Source: Ehretia macrophylla
Lineage: Eukaryota > Streptophyta > Magnoliopsida > Boraginales > Ehretiaceae
NCBI GenBank assembly: GCA_037974665.1
Contig: CM075773.1
Span: 27,559,853 to 27,623,852, forward strand
Length of the DNA stretch: 64,000 nt
Direction: 5' to 3'
A model generated the notes under the pieces. That model worked only from the letters and a program-made list of their open reading frames with translations. It searched no databases and was not told where the DNA came from. Below are positions 58,943 through 64,000 of this stretch, in pieces. Each line of letters opens with the position of its first letter. The first letter of the stretch is position 1. A program made the translations under genes and the position numbers.

Positions 58943-61900
58943 TGTAAGGTCCGATCCCGAATAAAGTGTGTTACCTCGATTTACGTGCCCTATCTTGGTT
59001 TTTGTGCATGCTTCGTCATTCGTGCCTTGACCTAGAATTGCGTGCCCTAATCCTTGACTTATGTGCCCTGACTTTGAATTGCGTGCGTTACTTCGTTTCG
59101 TGTGCCCTGACCTTAAATTGCGTGTCTTAACCTAGGTTTAAGAGTCGTATCTCGATTTATGTGCATTGCATTGAATTATGTGCCTTACATTGGTTTATGT
59201 GCATTCACCTAGGGTTACGTGCATTTGCATTGGAATATGTACATTTATCTTGAAGTACGTGCCTTACCTCGTAGTTCGTGTCTACCTTGTGATTCGTGCC
59301 CCGTATTGATTTCTGTGCGTGTCTCGTAGTGCGTGCCTTAGACCTAGGAAAGCGTACCCGCACGCTAATCAATAAAGAATCCTACACAAAGCACTAGACT
59401 ATTAAATAATCCTACACAATTCACTAACCAATATTATATTCCTAATTCAAGTCTCTACAAAACCCACTAACTATAAAATATTCTATTCTACCCAACATTC
59501 TCTTACACCATGTCATGTTTTTCCTTGCACCTATGCACTATTTTACTTACACCCAAGCTTACTTTATTGTCCCTCTCAACCCACATGCTTAAACAATTCA
59601 AAAGATGCTCAAAAGATGACACAAAATCAGATTTTTCAAAGCTCAAGGCCAACACATAAGCCAATGCTCACAAACAACTCTTCAAACATTCATTTTTCTC
59701 TCAAAACTCTCCCATTCTCTCTCCTTCTCTCTCATTTTCGACCATGGCTGCTCCTTGAGCATTCAAGACTCCTAACAACTCTCTAAGACTCTCCCAAGCT
59801 CGCCCATAGCAAGCACAAGCAAGCAACATAGCAAGAAAACTCACACAAAGCTCAAAAACAAGGATTTTGTGCTCATTTGCTAGATCTTCAAAGAGGTGAG
59901 GGCTAAAACTTCTTGAAAAGCTTTCAAAATCCACATGCATGCCTTTAAATATCTATCTTTACTTCTGTACTTGTGATATATGTGTGTTCATGAGCTTTTG
60001 TAAACATGCATGGCAAGATTTTTGGCTAGAATGTGATGATAGATGAAATTGTGTATGTGACAGCCTTCTGTCTTGTTGGTATGAGATGATTTTGGCTAGG
60101 TAAATGATGTTGAAAATGCGTTAAAATTGGCAGGTAACTAGTTTGGCCAGTTCTGAACATTTTTCACAGAAATAGGACAAAGTGAATTTTGACTCTAATG
60201 TCCTCAAAATGGCAAATTATTAAAATGTGTAAAATCTGGAAAGTCTGGAAAAATGAAGTAGGTTTTGGCAGATTCACTGACCTTGTAGAACGAACCAGTT
60301 TTGACTTAGTAAATGTAATAAAAAATGCATGAAATTTGGTTTACTACTAGATTTTTCAGTTCTGGACATTTTTGTCAGAAATGGACTAAGGCTAAATCTG
60401 ACCCTAAAGCCCTCAAAAACAACAAGTATTGAAATGTGTGCAAATCTGGACAGTTTTGTGCAGTCTCACTGTTTTGGCTATAACTATTGAACCTGAACTC
60501 CAAATGATGCAAGGTTTGTTTCTGAATTTAGTTCACTACTTAAGCTTTAATTTGACATCTTGTTCAATGGAATTGGAATTTGTTTGCTTGTCTCAATGAT
60601 TGTGAGAAAACAGTCCATTGTAGTAAGGTTTTCATCTGGAGATATGCTTAGAAAAATTATTGTAGCTTCTCTTGTTGTATTAAATGCTTGGGATTGTGGC
60701 ATTGGGATGTTGTGTGGACTGTTTTGAATGCTTGAGGGTGTTTTAATTAATCAATGCATGGCTTGAGTTTGATTACAAGATGACTTGGGGCTTAATTGCA
60801 CGGGTAAGCGCGAATTTAAACCCTAGTGACTAGGTAAATTCACTAAGTTGTTGATCCTATGGATATCGTATTTAATTGTGTGATTAGTAGACTGCCCGTA
60901 GTTGCCCTCATAGCCCTAAACATGATTTCAATGATTACATGTTGACAAGTAGGCCTTTCTTGCACCCGATTCCACGTAGATGTCGTTGCATGTTGAATGA
61001 TCCTATTATTTGATTACGTGAACTTCGAAATGAGTTATATGACTTGATTTACATGCGTTACATGGCTGCCCGTTTAATTTTCATATAACTCCATGTGCTT
61101 TTCAAGTGAAATTACTTGTCATATCGTGCCTCGTGTGTTTACTTGTCAATGTACAATCTTATGACTGCTTGGAGGCAACCTACTTTGTTGTCCTCCTAAT
61201 GTGATATATTAAATGTCATAAATGTGCATTGCATACAAGGTTGCAACCTTTCATTCTGGCGTGGTAGTGTTCACACACACCGGGTGGCATCGGGCTTGCC
61301 AGTGCAACCGTGACTACCATTGTCCAATTTCCTCTCTCGCTTGGGGGCTAGACTTCCTCGGAGAGTTGGGTCATAGGATTTCGGGGTACATCCGGAGTAC
61401 TCCCATTTGGCGTGATAAGGGGATGATTTGAAGTCGGCAGCAACAACTGTTACTGAAAATGAAATTGAACGAAAGGAAGTAAGTGCTATGCGGGGAAAAG
61501 TGCTACACCTAAATGTGGTGGGAGCTACCTCTTGAGACCGTATGAGCTACCTCTAGAGTCCTGTACGTATCAAACCGTATCCTTTTTTTTTACTATGTGT
61601 TTAAGTACTCTCGCTTGGTTCCTAGAGAACCTCGAGGAGGAAAGACAGGTAAATATGTTCATTTATATTTATGTTATGTTATGAACTTATTTATTCTGAT
61701 TGACATGTTTTCAAAGGAGTTTTCATAAGATTAACCGGAAAAGAGTTTCAAAATGTTATCTCTCGTTCCCCCTCGCTGAGTTCATAAGGACTCACCCTCT
61801 TTTATCATCACAGGTGAAGAAGATTTGGAACAAGTACCCAAAAAGAATACGCTTGTCGATGATTTCTTGGAGTGATTACGTGCTTTATGTGCCTTTCTTG

Positions 61901-62498
61901 ACAGTGACTGTTTTGTGAACGTTGTCTTTGCTTGAAGAATACTTATTTTGTTGATGTAAATGACCCCGTTGTAATTTGGGTCTAATTTTGGCTTGTACTA
62001 ATTATAACCGGATGAACTCTTTATTTGGTTGCTTTGATTTCATTATCTTGGTTAGTAGTTATCGTAGGCATTTAAACCACTAGGTGAAGAATCAAACAAG
62101 TTAACTCTATCTAATTTCACTTAGGTACTCATTGTAAGCCAAAGGATAACAGGTGCTTGCGTAATAAGAATCGATGAGTAAACGGGACATAGTTATCATA
62201 TTAGGCTTATTAAACAAATGAGACTTTCAAGATTGACTAATAGGCATATCAGTTGATGACAAAATAGGAGTCCTTAATAGAATTGGATTAATGATTGAAA
62301 TAATTGAGGCGTTAGAATTTAGGTCAAACTAAAAGGTCTTAAATAATGCCGTTATGCCGCCGATTTTCCGGAAAAACTTTTGGAGTTTTAGGCTAACGTT
62401 AAGCATTAATCATAGTGAAACAGTTAAGGACGTAAAATAACGATAATGATTAGCTCACACCCTAGTCTAGCCTCTACAGGTCAGGTTAGGGCGTGACA
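58943..62498 (+). mobile_element. Solo LTR, plus strand, same family
   Basis: 3556 bp starting TGTAAGGTCCGATCCC and ending GGGCGTGACA, flanked by CCAAC on both sides. No internal region remains, so it arose by recombination between the two LTRs of a former full element. It carries the repeat block (58943-59360), CT tract, palindrome AAGGTTGCAACCTT (61237-61250) and the hairpin (61962-61982). An unrelated stretch of ~95 bp lies at about 61471-61569. Confidence 0.94.
61471..61569. other. ~95-bp extra stretch in solo LTR
   Basis: Where other LTRs read GAGCAAAAGCTCACCGTATCC, this copy has about 95 extra bases that include GAGCTACCTCT twice, ~30 bp apart. I do not recognise the inserted sequence. 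Confidence 0.7.
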
Positions 62499-62503
62499 CC
62501 AAC
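62499..62503. repeat. Target-site duplication, right (CCAAC)
   Basis: Matches 58938-58942 and runs on into the 5S spacer GGTATGCTGTGC. Confidence 0.93.
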
Positions 62504-62716
62504 GGTATGCTGTGCTCTACGTAACTCCTTACGGATAAAAAGTTATGGGCACCGGAACGACGGAGACCTAGTCACAAGCCCCACGCCCTCAGTTTGCGGG
62601 CCCAGCCTCTACGTGAAGTGAAGTTGTCTTGCCCAAGGTGCTGTGTGATTCGGTATTAGAAATGTGGTAGATAAAGTATCTTAGCAACCCTAACCGGGGT
62701 AAAATATATTGAAAAG

Positions 62717-62836
62717 GGAGGTGCAACAAGAGGACTTCCCAGGTGGTCACCCATCCTAGTACTAATCTCGCCCAAGCACGCTTAACTTCGGAGTTCGGAT
62801 GGGATCTGGCGCATTAGTGTTGGTATGATCGCACAC
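62717..62836 (-). rRNA. 5S rRNA: 5S rRNA gene copy 52
   Basis: About 9 differences. Its subtype markers (positions 2 and 108, TATTAGAAATG in the spacer) tie it to copies 21, 25 and 32. The 3' boundary is uncertain by one base. Confidence 0.96.
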
Positions 62837-63297
62837 GTCATGTTGAGGGCACAATTCCTTTATGTGTTGACGGTTCACAGTCCCAGCCTAGAGAGATGGC
62901 CCATTCAAAAGGCCCAATGGGCTTAACGACAACCCATCCGCTTAACTAATGCAGCATCCTCATAAGACGTGATATCGACGTGTTGTAGGCGTTGTAATGT
63001 CCCGCGAGTTAGGTTGTCGTCCTTTTAACAGCTCACAACGTATGATCTGGGATGATAAAACATAGCAAAAGAAGAAAAGTGGCCCGAAACTGATGAAAAC
63101 GTTCAATTTTGGGATCCAAAAATGGGCGCAGCGGTGCAGGCTTACTACCCCTGTCATAGAGCTCTTGTAGAGCTTTCCAACGGTATGCTGTGCAAACCGT
63201 AACTCCTTACAAATTAGAAGTAATGGGCACCGGAGCGATGGAGACCTTGTCAAAAGCCCCACGCCCTCGGTTTACGGGGCAAAAAAAAATTGAAAAA

Positions 63298-63417
63298 GCG
63301 GGTTCAACACGAGGACTTCCAAGGGGGTCACCTATCCGAGTACTACTCTTGCCCAAGCACGCTTAACTTCGGAGTTCTAATGGGATCCAGTACATTAGTT
63401 CTGGTATGATCGCACCC
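63298..63417 (-). rRNA. 5S rRNA: 5S rRNA gene copy 53
   Basis: About 10 differences (18, 26, 29, 39, 68, 80, 85, 97, 114, 119). The terminator T-run is present, but the spacer just beyond it is shortened. Confidence 0.97.
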
Positions 63418-63976
63418 GTCATGTTGAGCGCACCAATCCCTTATGTGTTGACGGTTCACAGCCCCAGCCCAGAGAGATGGCCCCTTCAAAAGGCACAATG
63501 GGTTTAACGACAACCCATCAGCTTCAACAACGTAACATCCTCGTAAGACGTGATATCGACGCATTGTAGCGCCCTATAATATCCAGTGAGTTAGGATGTC
63601 GTCATTTTTACAACTCACGACGTATGATTCGGGACGGAAAAATAGATCAAAAGAAATAAAGTGGACCAAAACTGATGAAAACATTCAATTTTGGCCTCTA
63701 AAAATAGGCACGGAAAAGCAAGCTTGCTGACCCCATCGTAGAGCTCCCGGAGAGCATTCCAATGGTATAATGTGCTCCGCGAAATTCCTTACGGATCAAT
63801 AGTTATAGGCACCAGAGCGACGGAGACTTGGTCATAAGCCCCACGCCCTCAATTTATGGGCCCAACCTCTATGGGAAGCAAAGTTGTCTTGCCCAAGGTG
63901 CCGTGGGATTCGGTAATAGAAATATGGTGGATAAAGTATCTTGGCAACCCTAACTGGGGGAAAAAAAATTGAAAAT

Positions 63977-64000
63977 GGGGGTGCAACAAAAGGACTTCCC
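63977..64000 (-). rRNA. 5S rRNA: 5S rRNA gene copy 54 (cut by window edge)
   Basis: Only the last 24 nt of the gene are in the window. The changes at 107 and 108 are those of copies 23 and 30. Confidence 0.93.

Larger units (their letters stand above)
62499..64000 (-). repeat. 5S rDNA tandem array, segment D (units 52-54)
   Basis: The array resumes in phase after the solo LTR and runs off the right edge. The unit between genes 52 and 53 is only 581 bp because ~98 bp of spacer is missing beside copy 53. Confidence 0.95.

Noticed and set aside
15758-62498. Cassandra-type elements, which carry 5S sequences in their LTRs
   Set aside because: Cassandra LTRs are only a few hundred bases and contain a 5S-like promoter. 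These LTRs are 3.4-4.1 kb and contain no 5S sequence; the 5S genes lie outside them.
10296-63564. Recurring 60-90-residue open frames in almost every 5S unit, such as those beginning MTPWEVLVLHPP or MGESSTRMGDPLG on the minus strand
   Set aside because: They start inside the 5S gene and run through terminator and spacer. They recur only because the units are copies, and are broken at random in many units. Codon positions show no special conservation, and no family is recognisable.
9919-64000. CRISPR-like array because of regularly spaced repeats
   Set aside because: The period is ~678 bp, the spacers are homologous to one another, and the repeat is a 5S gene in a plant genome.

Overview
This is a nuclear repeat region from a flowering plant. 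Most of it is a tandem, head-to-tail 5S ribosomal DNA array on the minus strand. The array is broken up by large Ty3/Gypsy-type LTR retrotransposons of one family. I found no convincing host protein-coding gene. The plant assignment rests on the 120-nt 5S sequence (majority form starts GGGTGCGATCATACC and ends GTGTTGCACCCCC, close to the 5S of eudicots as I know it), on the plant-type LTR elements with a tRNA-Met primer site, and on the plant-style 5S upstream region (TATA-like box, GC pair, C at -1). I cannot name the species.

Layout. 1-9918: an LTR retrotransposon on the plus strand, cut by the left window edge, with ~3.6-kb LTRs, a ~2.9-kb internal region and a broken gag remnant. 9919-15757: 5S units 1-8, after a 6-nt stub of a 5S gene. 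15758-25722: a second, structurally complete but non-coding relative (LTR, internal region, LTR) flanked by the 5-bp duplication ACAGA. 25723-44890: 5S units 9-36 and the first part of gene 37. 44891-49012: a minus-strand solo LTR splitting gene 37. 49013-58942: rest of gene 37 and units 38-51. 58943-62498: a plus-strand solo LTR flanked by CCAAC. 62499-64000: units 52-53 and the start of 54.

The 5S unit is about 678 bp (120-bp gene plus ~558-bp spacer) and very regular. I mapped 52 full-length copies, one split copy and two edge fragments. By hand count every full copy differs from the local majority sequence, from about 4 to about 21 positions, with many changes at CpG sites. The array therefore looks like an old, methylated, mostly silent block rather than a homogenised active locus. 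Promoter-like upstream sequence and T-rich terminators are nevertheless still recognisable in most units.

Within the array there is higher-order structure: a seven-unit (~4.75-kb) block is duplicated in tandem (about 35.05-39.80 and 39.80-44.55 kb), a three-unit motif recurs, and neighbouring units are locally duplicated. The most notable points are the four independent insertions of one LTR family in this one array, one of them exactly at a 5S transcription start, and the shared non-coding internal module of the two longer elements. That module suggests a large non-autonomous retrotransposon family (LARD-like) moved by proteins made elsewhere. All difference counts are visual and approximate.
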